Source: Gemmatimonadales bacterium (GTDB lineage Bacteria > Gemmatimonadota > Gemmatimonadetes > Gemmatimonadales > GWC2-71-9). Taken from it: a stretch of DNA of 44,056 bases. Position 1 is the stretch's first letter. Every line of letters begins with the position of its first letter. The position numbers and the translations under genes are program-made. Where the stretch lies: contig JACCRS010000194.1 in NCBI GenBank assembly GCA_013813435.1, positions 1 through 44,056 on the forward strand. The letters are read 5' to 3'. The notes beneath the pieces are model-generated. The model worked only from the letters and a program-made list of their open reading frames with translations, had not been told where the DNA came from and searched no databases. Positions 1 through 8,213 of this stretch are shown here, one piece after another.

Positions 1-2
1 GC

Positions 3-95
3 GCGGTGCTGCGGAAGTTCGGACTCTGCCGTATCTGTTTCCGTGAGCTCGCCTTGAAGGGGGAAATCCCGGGCGTGCGCAAGGCCAGCTGGTAA
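3..95 (+). CDS. rpsN: 30S ribosomal protein S14 type Z, 3' end only
   Basis: This is the last 30 residues of a small-subunit S14 protein, cut by the window edge. The translated tail has a CRIC zinc-knuckle pair, then [13 protein letters not shown] and the KASW end typical of the short zinc-binding (type Z) S14. S14 binds 16S rRNA in the 30S head. The other half of the zinc site lies outside the window. It sits 15 bases before rpsH, the normal spc-operon order, so it is probably cotranscribed with the genes downstream. Confidence 0.93.
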   Translation, partial: AVLRKFGLCRICFRELALKGEIPGVRKASW

Positions 96-110
96 GGGGA
101 ACGAGTAAGT

Positions 111-506
111 ATGAGCCTGACAGATCCTGTAGCGGACATGCTGACACGCATCCGGAACGCCTGCTCTGCAGGTCACCGGCGGGTGGACATGCCGGTGTCC
201 AAGCTGAAGAGCGAGGTCGCCCGGTTGCTGCGCGACAATCACTATATCGTCGATTTCAAGATCCTCGACGATGGCGCCCATGGCGTGCTGCGCCTGTACC
301 TCAAATACCATAACGAGGCTCCGGTCATCCGCGAGCTCCGGCGGGTATCCACGCCCGGCCTTCGGCGCTATGTGAAGTGCCGTGAGCTTCCGCGGGTAAA
401 GAACGGCCTCGGGATGGCCATCGTCTCTACTCCGCGCGGGCTGATGACTGACCGCGACGCACGGACCGCGAACCTCGGCGGCGAGCTGCTCGCCGTAGTC
501 TGGTAG
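111..506 (+). CDS. rpsH: 30S ribosomal protein S8
   Basis: A 131-residue primary 16S rRNA-binding protein of the 30S platform. The N-terminus has the family opening (DPVADMLTRIRNA) and the C-terminus has the STPRGLMTDRDA and GGELLAVVW blocks characteristic of S8. Length is the usual 130-135 residues. It follows rpsN after 15 bases and precedes rplF by 7 bases, so it lies inside the spc operon. S8 is the translational repressor of this operon in Escherichia coli; I did not identify the corresponding mRNA site here. Confidence 0.97.
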   Translation: MSLTDPVADMLTRIRNACSAGHRRVDMPVSKLKSEVARLLRDNHYIVDFKILDDGAHGVLRLYLKYHNEAPVIRELRRVSTPGLRRYVKCRELPRVKNGLGMAIVSTPRGLMTDRDARTANLGGELLAVVW

Positions 507-513
507 GCGGGCG

Positions 514-1053
514 ATGTCGCGTATCGGTAGAAAGCCGGTGACGGTGCCCAAGGGGGTAACGGTTCAGTTGCAGGGCAACGACGTGGCAGTCAAAGGACCC
601 CGCGGCGAGCTGCGCCGCAGCCTCCACCCCGACATGCGGATCGCCCTGGATCAGGACCAGTTCACGGTGGCGCGGCCCAGCGAAGAGAAGCGCCACAAGG
701 CGCTCCACGGGCTCACCCGCACTCTGGTCCAGAACATGGTGGAAGGAGTCTCCAAGGGCTTCAGCAAGACCCTCGAGATCCAGGGGGTCGGCTACAAGGC
801 TGAGGCAAAACCGTATGGCGTCAATCTGATCGTGGGCTACTCCCACCCGGTCAAGTACGAAGCTCCCAAAGGGATCAAGATCTCGGTGGACAACAACACA
901 GTGGTCAAGATCGAAGGTGCTGACAAGGAGCTGGTGGGCCAGGTAGCCGCGGAGCTGCGTTCGGTTCGTCCACCGGAGCCCTACAAAGGCAAAGGCATCC
1001 GTTATCAGGGTGAGCAGGTCCGCCGCAAAGCCGGAAAGACAGGAGCCAAGTAA
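514..1053 (+). CDS. rplF: 50S ribosomal protein L6
   Basis: A 179-residue large-subunit protein bound near the factor-binding site. It opens with MSRIGRKPV, has the two repeated L6 domains, and ends with the signature [13 protein letters not shown] block followed by a basic tail (about residues 151-179). Its TAA stop shares an A with the ATG of rplR (TAATG), which implies translational coupling. Length and start are standard for the family. Confidence 0.98.
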   Translation: MSRIGRKPVTVPKGVTVQLQGNDVAVKGPRGELRRSLHPDMRIALDQDQFTVARPSEEKRHKALHGLTRTLVQNMVEGVSKGFSKTLEIQGVGYKAEAKPYGVNLIVGYSHPVKYEAPKGIKISVDNNTVVKIEGADKELVGQVAAELRSVRPPEPYKGKGIRYQGEQVRRKAGKTGAK

Positions 1054-1424
1054 TGCGTACCATTCACGCGCCCAAGACCCGGCTGCAGCTGCGCTACCGT
1101 CGCCACCTGCGGGTGCGGCGCAAGGTATCCGGTACCGCCGCGCGTCCGCGCCTGGTGGTGTATCGCTCGCTCAAGCATATCTACGCCCAGCTCGTCAACG
1201 ACGAGCTCGGAGTGACACTGCTCGGGGTGAGCGATCTGAGCGAAGGAATTCAGGCGGATGGCGCGGCCAAGGTCGGCCGAGCCAAGGGAACCGGCAAGCT
1301 CCTGGCCGAGAAGGCCAAGGCGGCCGGCATCACCAGAGTCGTGTTCGACCGGGCAGGTTACCGTTACCATGGTCGTGTGCAGGCCGTCGCCGACGGCGCG
1401 CGCGAAGGTGGATTGGAGTTCTAA
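1053..1424 (+). CDS. rplR: 50S ribosomal protein L18
   Basis: A 123-residue 5S rRNA-binding protein of the central protuberance. A basic N-terminal region ([16 protein letters not shown]) is followed by [17 protein letters not shown] and ends with the conserved [26 protein letters not shown] block. Both ends overlap neighbours by one base: TAATG with rplF upstream and TAATG with rpsE downstream. No anomaly in length. Confidence 0.98.
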   Translation: MRTIHAPKTRLQLRYRRHLRVRRKVSGTAARPRLVVYRSLKHIYAQLVNDELGVTLLGVSDLSEGIQADGAAKVGRAKGTGKLLAEKAKAAGITRVVFDRAGYRYHGRVQAVADGAREGGLEF

Positions 1425-2131
1425 TGGCAGATGAAACCGTTGCGGGTTCCCAGGATAACAGTTTGGTTGCCGAAGGCAGTGCGGCGGAAACAGGCAAGCC
1501 GAGCGACGCACCAGCGGTAGCCGAGCGTCCGGCGGGCACCGACCGGCCCCGCGGCAGGGGCGGGCGTGGCGGCGGACAGGGTGACCGTGGCGGACGGGGC
1601 GGCCCGCGGCGCGATCGCGGCGACCGCGACCGGTCCAGCGAGCACGTCGAGAACGTTATCGCCATCAACCGGGTGGCCAAAGTGGTGAAGGGTGGGCGGC
1701 GCTTCTCGTTTAACGCGCTGGTGGCCGTGGGCGACGGCAAGGGCAAAGTGGGCATTGCCACCGGGAAGGCCAATGAGGTCTCCGAGGCGGTCCGCAAGGC
1801 GGTGGATGCCGCCAAGCGTTCCATGATCGAGCTGCCCCGTACCGGTTCCACCATTCCGCACGAGGTCATCGGTGAGCACGGCGCCGGGCGGGTGTTACTC
1901 AAGCCCGCCGCCACTGGAACCGGAGTCATTGCCGGCGGCCCGGTGCGGGCAGTGCTCGAATGCGCCGGCATCACCGACATTCTCACCAAGAGCCTGGGCT
2001 CGACCAATCCCCATAACATGGTGCGCGCCACCATGGATGGTCTGGTCAGTCTGGTTTCGGCCCGGCAGGTGGCTCGCGAGCGCGGGGTCGATCTGGACCA
2101 GATCCCCTACAAGGCCAGGCAGGAGGGCTGA
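1424..2131 (+). CDS. rpsE: 30S ribosomal protein S5 with RGG-rich N-terminal extension
   Basis: S5 shapes the mRNA entry channel and affects decoding accuracy. The family core starts at about residue 74 ([19 protein letters not shown]) with the double-stranded-RNA-binding-like fold, then the C-terminal [12 protein letters not shown] and [10 protein letters not shown] blocks. The start at 1424 overlaps the rplR stop as TAATG; the open frame continues further upstream but only as antiparallel overlap with rplR. The oddity is an N-terminal extension of about 72 residues: an acidic/Ala-rich stretch (1-40), then about 30 residues of Arg-Gly-Gly repeats and DR/GDR dipeptides. Such RGG tracts are commonly disordered and RNA-binding; what it does here is unknown. 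Confidence 0.96.
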   Translation: MADETVAGSQDNSLVAEGSAAETGKPSDAPAVAERPAGTDRPRGRGGRGGGQGDRGGRGGPRRDRGDRDRSSEHVENVIAINRVAKVVKGGRRFSFNALVAVGDGKGKVGIATGKANEVSEAVRKAVDAAKRSMIELPRTGSTIPHEVIGEHGAGRVLLKPAATGTGVIAGGPVRAVLECAGITDILTKSLGSTNPHNMVRATMDGLVSLVSARQVARERGVDLDQIPYKARQEG

Positions 2132-2133
2132 CG

Positions 2134-2409
2134 ATGGGACGTAATCCAGTGGTGGGACGGCAGGGACCGGGGCATCACGCCGCCGTCATACCCACAGAAG
2201 ACACGGCGAGCGCGCTGGCGGTGAAGCAGATCCGCTCCGAAATCGGGCATCCCGAGACCATGCGTCGCACGTTGCGCGCACTCGGGCTACGGCATCATCA
2301 GCAGACCGTGAAGGTGCCGAACAATTCGTCGATACGTGGCATGTTGACCAAGGTACGGCACCTCATCGAGGTGACACCCAGCGACGAGAACGGTAAGCTT
2401 TCGGAGTAA
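2134..2409 (+). CDS. rpmD: 50S ribosomal protein L30, N-terminally extended
   Basis: The L30 core is clear: LAVKQIRSEIG, ETMRRTLRALGL, VKVPNNSSIRGMLTKVRHLIEV. At 91 residues it is longer than the usual bacterial length of about 60. The extra material is about 26 residues at the front (GRNPVVGRQGPGHHAAVIPTED) and a short tail. The ATG at 2134 lies 2 bases after the rpsE stop, so the extension is probably translated. No start with a better ribosome binding site is evident just before the core. Confidence 0.93.
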   Translation: MGRNPVVGRQGPGHHAAVIPTEDTASALAVKQIRSEIGHPETMRRTLRALGLRHHQQTVKVPNNSSIRGMLTKVRHLIEVTPSDENGKLSE

Positions 2410-2414
2410 ACGCG

Positions 2415-2861
2415 ATGGAAAAGAAGATCACGTTGTCGAACCTGAAACCGGCTCCGGGCTCGACCCAGCCGCGGAAGCGGGTCGGCCGGGGCCCCGGGTC
2501 GGGACTCGGCAAGACCTCGGGTAAGGGTCACAAGGGTCACAAGGCCCGTACCGGAGGCGGTACCAATCCCGGTTTCGAAGGCGGTCAAATGCCGATGTAC
2601 CGGCGGCTGCCGAAGCGGGGCTTCACCAATCCCTTCAGGGTCGAGAACCAGATCGTGAACCTGTCCGACCTGAAGAAGGTAAGTGCCGAGGACGTCAGCC
2701 CGGAAACGCTGTACTCCGCCGGCCTTATTGGAAAGCCGGATGCGCCGGTGAAGCTATTGGGAACCGGTGACGCCGATCGGGCGTACACGGTCCGCGGTGT
2801 GGCCTTTTCCGCGTCGGCGCGCACGAAGATCGAAGCCGCCGGCGGCAAAATCGAGGAGTAG
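2415..2861 (+). CDS. rplO: 50S ribosomal protein L15
   Basis: A 148-residue 23S rRNA-binding protein. The N-terminal Gly/Lys-rich extension (RVGRGPGSGLGKTSGKGHKG, about residues 22-41) and the FEGGQMPMYRRLPKRGF block are diagnostic. The C-terminal globular domain ends in the usual VEKAGG-like segment (IEAAGGKIEE). It follows rpmD by 5 bases and precedes secY by 35 bases, the standard order. Confidence 0.98.
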   Translation: MEKKITLSNLKPAPGSTQPRKRVGRGPGSGLGKTSGKGHKGHKARTGGGTNPGFEGGQMPMYRRLPKRGFTNPFRVENQIVNLSDLKKVSAEDVSPETLYSAGLIGKPDAPVKLLGTGDADRAYTVRGVAFSASARTKIEAAGGKIEE

Positions 2862-2896
2862 GCCCGCGAGGCATTGCGAGCCTGCCGGATACATAC

Positions 2897-4210
2897 ATGA
2901 CATCAGTCCGCCCCAACTTCGCCATGGATGAGGAGCTGAAGAGGAAGATCCTCTTCACTCTGATGGCGCTCATCATCTATCGGGTCGGCGCTCACATCGC
3001 CGCTCCAGGCGTCAACGTCACCGCCCTCGCCGACTTCATCCGCAACTCCGCGGCGGCCGGATTCTTCGGGCTCTACGACGCGCTGGGTGGCGGGCTGTCG
3101 CGCGCTACCGTGTTCGCGCTGGGGATCATGCCGTACATATCGGCCTCGATCATCTTCCAGCTGGCCGGTGGTGTGGCCCCCTCCGTGGGAAAGATGCAGA
3201 AGGATGAGGAGGGGAAGAAGAAAATCACCCAATGGACGCGGTATCTCACCGTGTTCATCGCCTTGTCGCAAGCTTACACCTTTGCCCTGTTCACCGAGTC
3301 GATTCCGGGCGCTATTCCGGATGCCGGCTTATGGTCTCGGCTCATCATGGTCGTGACCCTCACCACCGGGGCCATCTTCGTGATGTGGCTCGGTGAACAG
3401 ATCACCGAGCGGGGGATCGGCAACGGAATGAGCCTGCTGATAACCTTCTCGATTCTGGAGCGGTTCTGGCCGGGCACGCTGCAGTTGCTGCAGTTCGTGC
3501 AGACCGGCGTGGTCAGCCCCATCGGCGCGGCGCTGTTCGTTCTCATTCTGATCGCCACAATTGCGGCGGTGGTCGCAATGACGATTGCAGCCCGGCGCAT
3601 CCCCATTCAGATTCCGCGCAAGGTGATGGGCCGGGGACGGGTGCGTGAGGGAACCAAGACGTTCATTCCCATCCGGCTCATCACCGCCGGCGTGATGCCG
3701 ATCATCTTCGCCCAGACCATCATCATCGTTCCCGGCACCCTCGCCAGCTTCACCCAGAACCCGGTGCTGACCGATCTGGCCAGCTTCTTCCAGCCGGGAG
3801 ATTTACCCTACGACCTGGTATTCGGATTTCTTATCCTCGTTTTCAGCTACTTCTACACCTCGATCATCTTCAATTCGGTCGATCTGGCGGAGAACCTGAA
3901 AAAGCAGGGAGGGTTTATTCCCGGCGTGAAGCCCGGAGCCAGCACGGCGGACTACATCGACGGTGTGCTGGCCCGCATCACGCTTCCCGGCGGCCTGTTC
4001 CTGGCTCTCGTGGCCGTGCTTCCGATCGTGGTGTCGAACTGGCTGGGGATCCAGAACACTGGTTTCGGGGGAACGTCGGTCCTGATCGTGGTCGGCGTGC
4101 TGCTGGACACCATCGCGCAGGTGGAGCAACATCGCACGCTGCGGAAGTACGATGGGTTTATGAAGACCGGACGGGTAAAGTTCCGCGGGCGGCAGCAACG
4201 GTACATCTAA
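2897..4210 (+). CDS. secY: Protein translocase subunit SecY
   Basis: The central channel of the SecYEG translocon in the inner membrane, 437 residues with about ten hydrophobic segments. Family markers include ILFTLMALIIYRVGAHI near the N-terminus, ALGIMPYISASIIFQL for TM2, and the cytosolic loop RRIPIQIPRKVMGRG before VIPLRLITAGVMP-like sequence. The tail FKTGRVKFRGRQQRYI-like segment is normal. The start at 2897 has no strong ribosome binding site; an internal ATG nine codons later is possible. The stop codon is followed at once by a heptamer-built inverted repeat (4212-4306) that separates secY from adk. Confidence 0.97.
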   Translation: MTSVRPNFAMDEELKRKILFTLMALIIYRVGAHIAAPGVNVTALADFIRNSAAAGFFGLYDALGGGLSRATVFALGIMPYISASIIFQLAGGVAPSVGKMQKDEEGKKKITQWTRYLTVFIALSQAYTFALFTESIPGAIPDAGLWSRLIMVVTLTTGAIFVMWLGEQITERGIGNGMSLLITFSILERFWPGTLQLLQFVQTGVVSPIGAALFVLILIATIAAVVAMTIAARRIPIQIPRKVMGRGRVREGTKTFIPIRLITAGVMPIIFAQTIIIVPGTLASFTQNPVLTDLASFFQPGDLPYDLVFGFLILVFSYFYTSIIFNSVDLAENLKKQGGFIPGVKPGASTADYIDGVLARITLPGGLFLALVAVLPIVVSNWLGIQNTGFGGTSVLIVVGVLLDTIAQVEQHRTLRKYDGFMKTGRVKFRGRQQRYI

Positions 4211-4211
4211 C

Positions 4212-4310
4212 AGCGTGAGCGGTAAGCAGTAAGCAGTGAGCGGGGGCGGCCGGTAGAATTCATGACGGGCCGCCCCGCTTACCGTTCACCGCTTACCGCT
4301 TACGCTTTTT
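4212..4310. repeat. Heptamer inverted-repeat element A, terminator-like
   Basis: Left arm 4212-4251 holds four consecutive 7-nt units (GTGAGCG, GTAAGCA, GTAAGCA, GTGAGCG) plus a GGCGGCC block. Right arm 4268-4306 holds the complements of GTAAGCG, GTAAGCG, GTGAACG, GTAAGCG and GGGCGGCC. The arms pair over about 39 bases with few mismatches, mostly G-U compatible in RNA. The right arm runs into TTTTT, the layout of an intrinsic terminator on the plus strand. It sits one base after the secY stop and ten bases before adk, inside an otherwise continuous operon. Confidence 0.85.
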
Positions 4311-4319
4311 CGGAGTCAC

Positions 4320-4883
4320 ATGGATATCCTGTTGATGGGCCCACCCGGTGCCGGGAAGGGCACCCAGGGCGCGTTGCTCGCTGAAGCTCGAGGCATGCCC
4401 AAATTCGCCACCGGCGACCTGTTGCGCGACGCGGTGAAGCGGGGCACGCCGCTCGGCCTTCAGGCGAAGGAGCTCATGGAGGCGGGTCATCTGGTGAGCG
4501 ATGACCTGATCCTGGGAATCGTTCGGGAGGAGCTCAGCAAGCCTGCGGCGGGCAAGGGAGTAATCTTCGATGGGGTGGTACGAACCATCCCGCAGGCGGA
4601 GGGCGTGGAGCGTCTGCTCGCAGAGCAGGGTCGCAGCATGAGCGCAGTATTGTTCTTTGATGTCTCCGATGACGAGATTCTGGCCCGCCTCGCCAAACGA
4701 CGCGAGATCGAGAGTCGTGCCGACGACGACCCGCAGGCTGTGGCCATTCGTCTTAAGGCGTATCGCAAGCAAACTGCCCCGGTGCTCGATTGGTATGAGG
4801 ATCGGAAGCTGGTACACCATATCCCGGCGGTTGGTTCAGTATCGGAGATCGCCGAAAAAGTCAGCCGGGTGCTTGGCAAATAA
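4320..4883 (+). CDS. adk: Adenylate kinase, short-LID type
   Basis: Catalyses ATP + AMP to 2 ADP in the cytoplasm. The P-loop GPPGAGKGT is at residues 7-15 and ATGDLLRD of the AMP-binding lid follows at about 31. The 187-residue length and the direct RLAKRRE...RADDDP...RLKAYRKQT segment show the short form with no zinc-finger LID insertion. The usual FDGFPRT signature reads FDGVVRT here; the Arg is kept. ATG is right after a T-rich element and GGAG lies at 4311-4314. It is followed by map after 2 bases, the common secY-adk-map order. Confidence 0.96.
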   Translation: MDILLMGPPGAGKGTQGALLAEARGMPKFATGDLLRDAVKRGTPLGLQAKELMEAGHLVSDDLILGIVREELSKPAAGKGVIFDGVVRTIPQAEGVERLLAEQGRSMSAVLFFDVSDDEILARLAKRREIESRADDDPQAVAIRLKAYRKQTAPVLDWYEDRKLVHHIPAVGSVSEIAEKVSRVLGK

Positions 4884-4885
4884 AC

Positions 4886-5638
4886 ATGATCACCCTGAAG
4901 TCTCCCCGGGAGATTGACATAATGGGCCGAGCCGGCCGGATCGTGGCGGGCACATTGGCCCGCATGAGAGAGGTCCTGCGCCCGGGTATGAGCACCGAAG
5001 ACCTCGACTCCGAGGCGGAGCGCTTCATCCGGAGTCATGACGGAGCGGTTCCCTCTTTCAAGGGACTTTACGGATTTCCCAAGACCCTGTGCACGTCCAT
5101 CGACGAGGAGATCGTACACGGGATTCCATCGTCCAACAGGGTCCTGGAGGAGGGAAGCATCGTAAGCGTCGACGTGGGCGTCCAGCTTGAAGGTCTGCAC
5201 GCCGACTCGGCAATGACGCTTCCCGTCGGCCGAGTTACACCCGAGGTGGAGCGTTTGTTACGGGTCACCCAGGAATCCCTCACCGCGGGGATTGCGGCGG
5301 CCCGGCTGGGTAACCACGTCGGCGACATCGGCTATGCGGTGCAGAAAGTGGCGGAAGGTGCGGGATACGGAGTGGTGCGTGAGCTGGTAGGCCACGGCAT
5401 CGGAACCCAGTTTCACGAGGAGCCCCAAGTCCCCAATTACGGCCGGCCCAAACGGTTGGCCCGCCTCCTAGAGGGCATGACCCTGGCCATCGAACCCATG
5501 ATTACCATGGGCAGCCCCACAACCAGGACGCTCGCGGACAAGTGGACCGTGGTGACGTCAGACGGGAGCTTGTCGGCCCATTTCGAACATACCGTTGTGA
5601 TCACCGCCCAGGGACCGAGGATCCTGACCGCGCACTGA
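4886..5638 (+). CDS. map: Methionine aminopeptidase, type I
   Basis: Removes the initiator methionine from nascent proteins in the cytoplasm. At 250 residues it is the standard single-domain type I form. All five metal ligands of the pita-bread fold are visible: D96, D107, H170, E203 and E234. H78 (VHGIP) is the conserved substrate-side histidine. The ATG is 2 bases after the adk stop. This is the last plus-strand gene of the ribosomal block: the next genes are on the minus strand, so infA, rpmJ, rpsM, rpsK, rpsD and rpoA, which often follow, are not here. Confidence 0.97.
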   Translation: MITLKSPREIDIMGRAGRIVAGTLARMREVLRPGMSTEDLDSEAERFIRSHDGAVPSFKGLYGFPKTLCTSIDEEIVHGIPSSNRVLEEGSIVSVDVGVQLEGLHADSAMTLPVGRVTPEVERLLRVTQESLTAGIAAARLGNHVGDIGYAVQKVAEGAGYGVVRELVGHGIGTQFHEEPQVPNYGRPKRLARLLEGMTLAIEPMITMGSPTTRTLADKWTVVTSDGSLSAHFEHTVVITAQGPRILTAH

Positions 5639-5653
5639 CAATCTTCGGTGCCT

Positions 5654-6322
5654 TCAGCCCACCCGATCCTCCAGTAGCTGCTGCACCCGCAACTCCGACG
5701 CCTCCACCTGTTCCAGCGCCACCCACGCCGAATCGATCAGCGGGCGAGCTTCCTCGGGCCATCGAGCCGCTTTCAGATTGCTCCGAATACTCCAGTAAGC
5801 GCTCCGGCCGGTTGCGGCGGCCAGCAGGCCTGCTGAGGCGGCGTCGCCGATGGCAGTCGCCAGGCCAGAACCGGCCATTGCCTCGGCCAGGTCCGCCACC
5901 TCCGATGCCTGGTGGAGAAGCTCCAGCTGAATTCTGGCCGCCTCGATTAGCGCCGTGCGCTTGGCCGCTTCCCGGGCGGTTCGCTCGAACTCGGTGCCCT
6001 GGGGCAGGCTGAGCGCGTCCATATACTCCGCCACGGCCGCCGCATCCAGCGTTGCCATATCCAGCAGATCCCTGCGCAGCTGCTCGGCCCGCCGAAGGGT
6101 CTCACGGGCATGGTCGTGCACGGCTGCGTACTTCTCCCGGTGCATGGTAAGCCCCGCTACCATGGCCACCAGCGAGGCGGCCAGTGCGGTGGCCAGCGCG
6201 GCGACGGCGCCACCAGCGGGCGTGGAGGTCGCCGCCGCAACCGCGTCGGCCCACTCCTGTATCGAATGCTCAGAGTCGAGTGTGTCTTCCTCGTCCATTC
6301 CGGCTTTCGGTTCAAGAAACAA
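5654..6322 (-). CDS. Cyclodeaminase/cyclohydrolase (FTCD-C fold) family protein
   Basis: A 222-residue, mainly alpha-helical protein resembling the C-terminal domain of formiminotransferase-cyclodeaminase and free-standing FchA methenyl-THF cyclohydrolases. Family features are WADAVAAATSTPAGGAVAALATALAASLVAMVAGLT (N-terminal glycine-rich helix pair), YMDALSLPQGT near residue 105 and a C-terminal ARPLID helix. Likely one-carbon folate chemistry, but the family also contains members of unknown substrate. ATG 6322 is used; a second ATG eight codons inside is also possible. It begins 12 bases after the inositol-monophosphatase-like gene, so the two probably form one operon. Confidence 0.8.
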   Translation of the reverse strand: MFLEPKAGMDEEDTLDSEHSIQEWADAVAAATSTPAGGAVAALATALAASLVAMVAGLTMHREKYAAVHDHARETLRRAEQLRRDLLDMATLDAAAVAEYMDALSLPQGTEFERTAREAAKRTALIEAARIQLELLHQASEVADLAEAMAGSGLATAIGDAASAGLLAAATGRSAYWSIRSNLKAARWPEEARPLIDSAWVALEQVEASELRVQQLLEDRVG

Positions 6323-6334
6323 AAGACTGGTGAA

Positions 6335-7123
6335 CTACCGGTCGGCATTCAAGGTTTCGATCAGCCATGCATGGATCGACGGATTACCGGCTATCACACT
6401 GGTGTGCTCGATTCCGATGTCACGGCCTGAAAGATCGGTGATGACTCCACCGGCCTCACGAATGAGAAGGATTCCGGCCGCAATGTCCCAGGCCGACAGG
6501 TGCTGCTCCCAGAACCCGTCAAAACGCCCTGAGGCAACATCAGCCAGGTCGAGGGCGGCAGCGCCAGGCCGTCGAATGCCACTCGCTGCCCGGGCCACCC
6601 GCCCGAACTGCCTCAGGTACTCTTCCAGTCCTGACAGGTCGCGGAAAGGAAACCCGGTGCCGATCAGGGCGAACTCCGGGTTCTCAATGCGGGAAACCCG
6701 GAGGCGTTGTTCTCCCCGCCAGGCACCGCCGCCCAGGGACGCGGAGCAGGTGCTGTTCCGAGGCACATCGAGCACCACCCCGGCCTGCAACACTCCGTCC
6801 ACCGCCGCCGCGATAGAGACGGCGTAGCTGGGAAACCCGTGCAGAAAATTCGTGGTTCCATCCAGCGGATCCACGATCCAAACCAGTCCCGCAGTCACCA
6901 GATCCGGCGCTAGCTCCTCCCCGACCATGCGCGCTGCCGGCTCCGCGGCAGCAAGTATCTCGGCGATTATGCCTTCGGCGGTTCGATCTACCTCAGTGAC
7001 GAAATCGCGGCTCCCCTTGAGGATCCACCCACTGGGGTCCACCGGACGCTGAACCCTCCGGAGGTACTCCCCCGCGCGGGCGGCCGCTGTCTCTGCAAGA
7101 TGCAGTAAGTCCAATGCAGACAA
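6335..7123 (-). CDS. suhB: Inositol monophosphatase family phosphatase (SuhB-like)
   Basis: A 262-residue Mg2+-dependent sugar/polyol phosphatase. The metal site is complete: GEE at 68-70, the DPLDGTTNF motif at 85-93 (D85, D88) and WDIAAG at 212-217 (D213). Closest functional classes are inositol-1-monophosphatase and the related SuhB; other members act on histidinol phosphate or fructose-1,6-bisphosphate, so the substrate is not proven by sequence. Divergent from trpS with only 39 bases between the start codons, so their promoters must overlap. Confidence 0.88.
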   Translation of the reverse strand: MSALDLLHLAETAAARAGEYLRRVQRPVDPSGWILKGSRDFVTEVDRTAEGIIAEILAAAEPAARMVGEELAPDLVTAGLVWIVDPLDGTTNFLHGFPSYAVSIAAAVDGVLQAGVVLDVPRNSTCSASLGGGAWRGEQRLRVSRIENPEFALIGTGFPFRDLSGLEEYLRQFGRVARAASGIRRPGAAALDLADVASGRFDGFWEQHLSAWDIAAGILLIREAGGVITDLSGRDIGIEHTSVIAGNPSIHAWLIETLNADR

Positions 7124-7162
7124 GATCTTGTGTGCTCAGGGGGAGCAGGGTAATTTGCCGGA

Positions 7163-8185
7163 ATGCCACGAATATTTTCGGGGATCCAACCGTCCGGCGA
7201 GCTGCACATCGGCAACTGGCTTGGGGCGGTACAGAACTGGGTGAACCTTCAACGTAGCTATCAGTCGCTGATTTGCATTGTGGACCTGCACGCCATCACG
7301 GGCAAATACGACAAGGACACGCTCCCGCAGCGAACCCGCGACATGGCGGTCGGACTTCTGGCCGCCGGAATCGACCCTGATCAGGCGACACTGTTCGTCC
7401 AGTCGCACGTTCCCGAGCACTCGGAGCTGCAATGGCTCCTGAACAGTGTAACTCCTCTGGGCGAGCTCGAGCGAATGACGCAGTTTAAAGATAAATCCCA
7501 GAAGTTCGAGAGCGTCCCGGCCGGCCTGCTGAATTACCCGGTGCTGATGGCCGCCGATATCCTGTTGTATCGCGCTGATCTGGTCCCTGTGGGAGAGGAT
7601 CAGATACAGCATCTGGAGCTGACCCGCGAAATTGCACGTAAGTGGAACTCGGAGTTCGCCGGCGGCGAGAAGTTTTTTCCCGAGCCGCATCCGATTCTCA
7701 CCGAGGCCAAAAGGATCACTGGTCTGGACGGACAGGCCAAAATGTCCAAGAGCCTCGGCAACACAATCGCGCTGCTGGACGGCCCCGAGGAGATCTGGCA
7801 GAAGCTCCGGCCCGCCAAAACCGATCCGGCACGGGTCACCAGGAAGGACCCGGGCAATCCTGAGGTGTGCAACATTTATCACCTGCACAAGTATTTTTCA
7901 CCTCCTGCCACGGTGGGAGCCGTGGCAGAGAACTGCAGTGGGGCCAAGTGGGGGTGCCTCGACTGTAAGCGGGTGCTGGCCGATAATATGATTGCTACCC
8001 TCGCGCCCATCAGGGACCGTGCGCGGCAGTTTCAGGAAGCCCCCGGCCGGGTCGACCAGATCCTGGCGGAAGGGGCGCTGGGCGCGAGTGGTCTGGCGTC
8101 CGAGACGATGCGCGAGGTAAGGGGCCGGATGGGATTTCTTCCAGCCCCCTCCCGGTTGCCGACCGGGTCAGGTCATCCCGGCTGA
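7163..8185 (+). CDS. trpS: Tryptophanyl-tRNA synthetase
   Basis: Class I synthetase charging tRNA-Trp. HIGN is at residues 15-18 and KMSKS at 193-197, both intact; the N-terminus MPRIFSGIQPSGELHIGNW is typical. A Cys-containing stretch (CSGAKWGCLDCK, about 253-264) matches the GC..CK segment common in bacterial TrpRS. 340 residues is normal, though the last 15 residues (PAPSRLPTGSGHPG) are a non-conserved proline/glycine tail. Confidence 0.96.
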   Translation: MPRIFSGIQPSGELHIGNWLGAVQNWVNLQRSYQSLICIVDLHAITGKYDKDTLPQRTRDMAVGLLAAGIDPDQATLFVQSHVPEHSELQWLLNSVTPLGELERMTQFKDKSQKFESVPAGLLNYPVLMAADILLYRADLVPVGEDQIQHLELTREIARKWNSEFAGGEKFFPEPHPILTEAKRITGLDGQAKMSKSLGNTIALLDGPEEIWQKLRPAKTDPARVTRKDPGNPEVCNIYHLHKYFSPPATVGAVAENCSGAKWGCLDCKRVLADNMIATLAPIRDRARQFQEAPGRVDQILAEGALGASGLASETMREVRGRMGFLPAPSRLPTGSGHPG

Positions 8186-8213
8186 CTCTGGTTCCCCAAC
8201 TTTGGTGGTATCA

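Noticed and set aside
1010-1423. Upstream extension of the S5 reading frame to 1010
   Set aside because: It is an out-of-frame overlap with rplR. The TAATG junction at 1422-1426 gives the normal operon start.
4212-4306. Repeat elements as a CRISPR array
   Set aside because: Units are contiguous 7-mers arranged as opposed arms, with no unique spacers of constant length and no cas genes.
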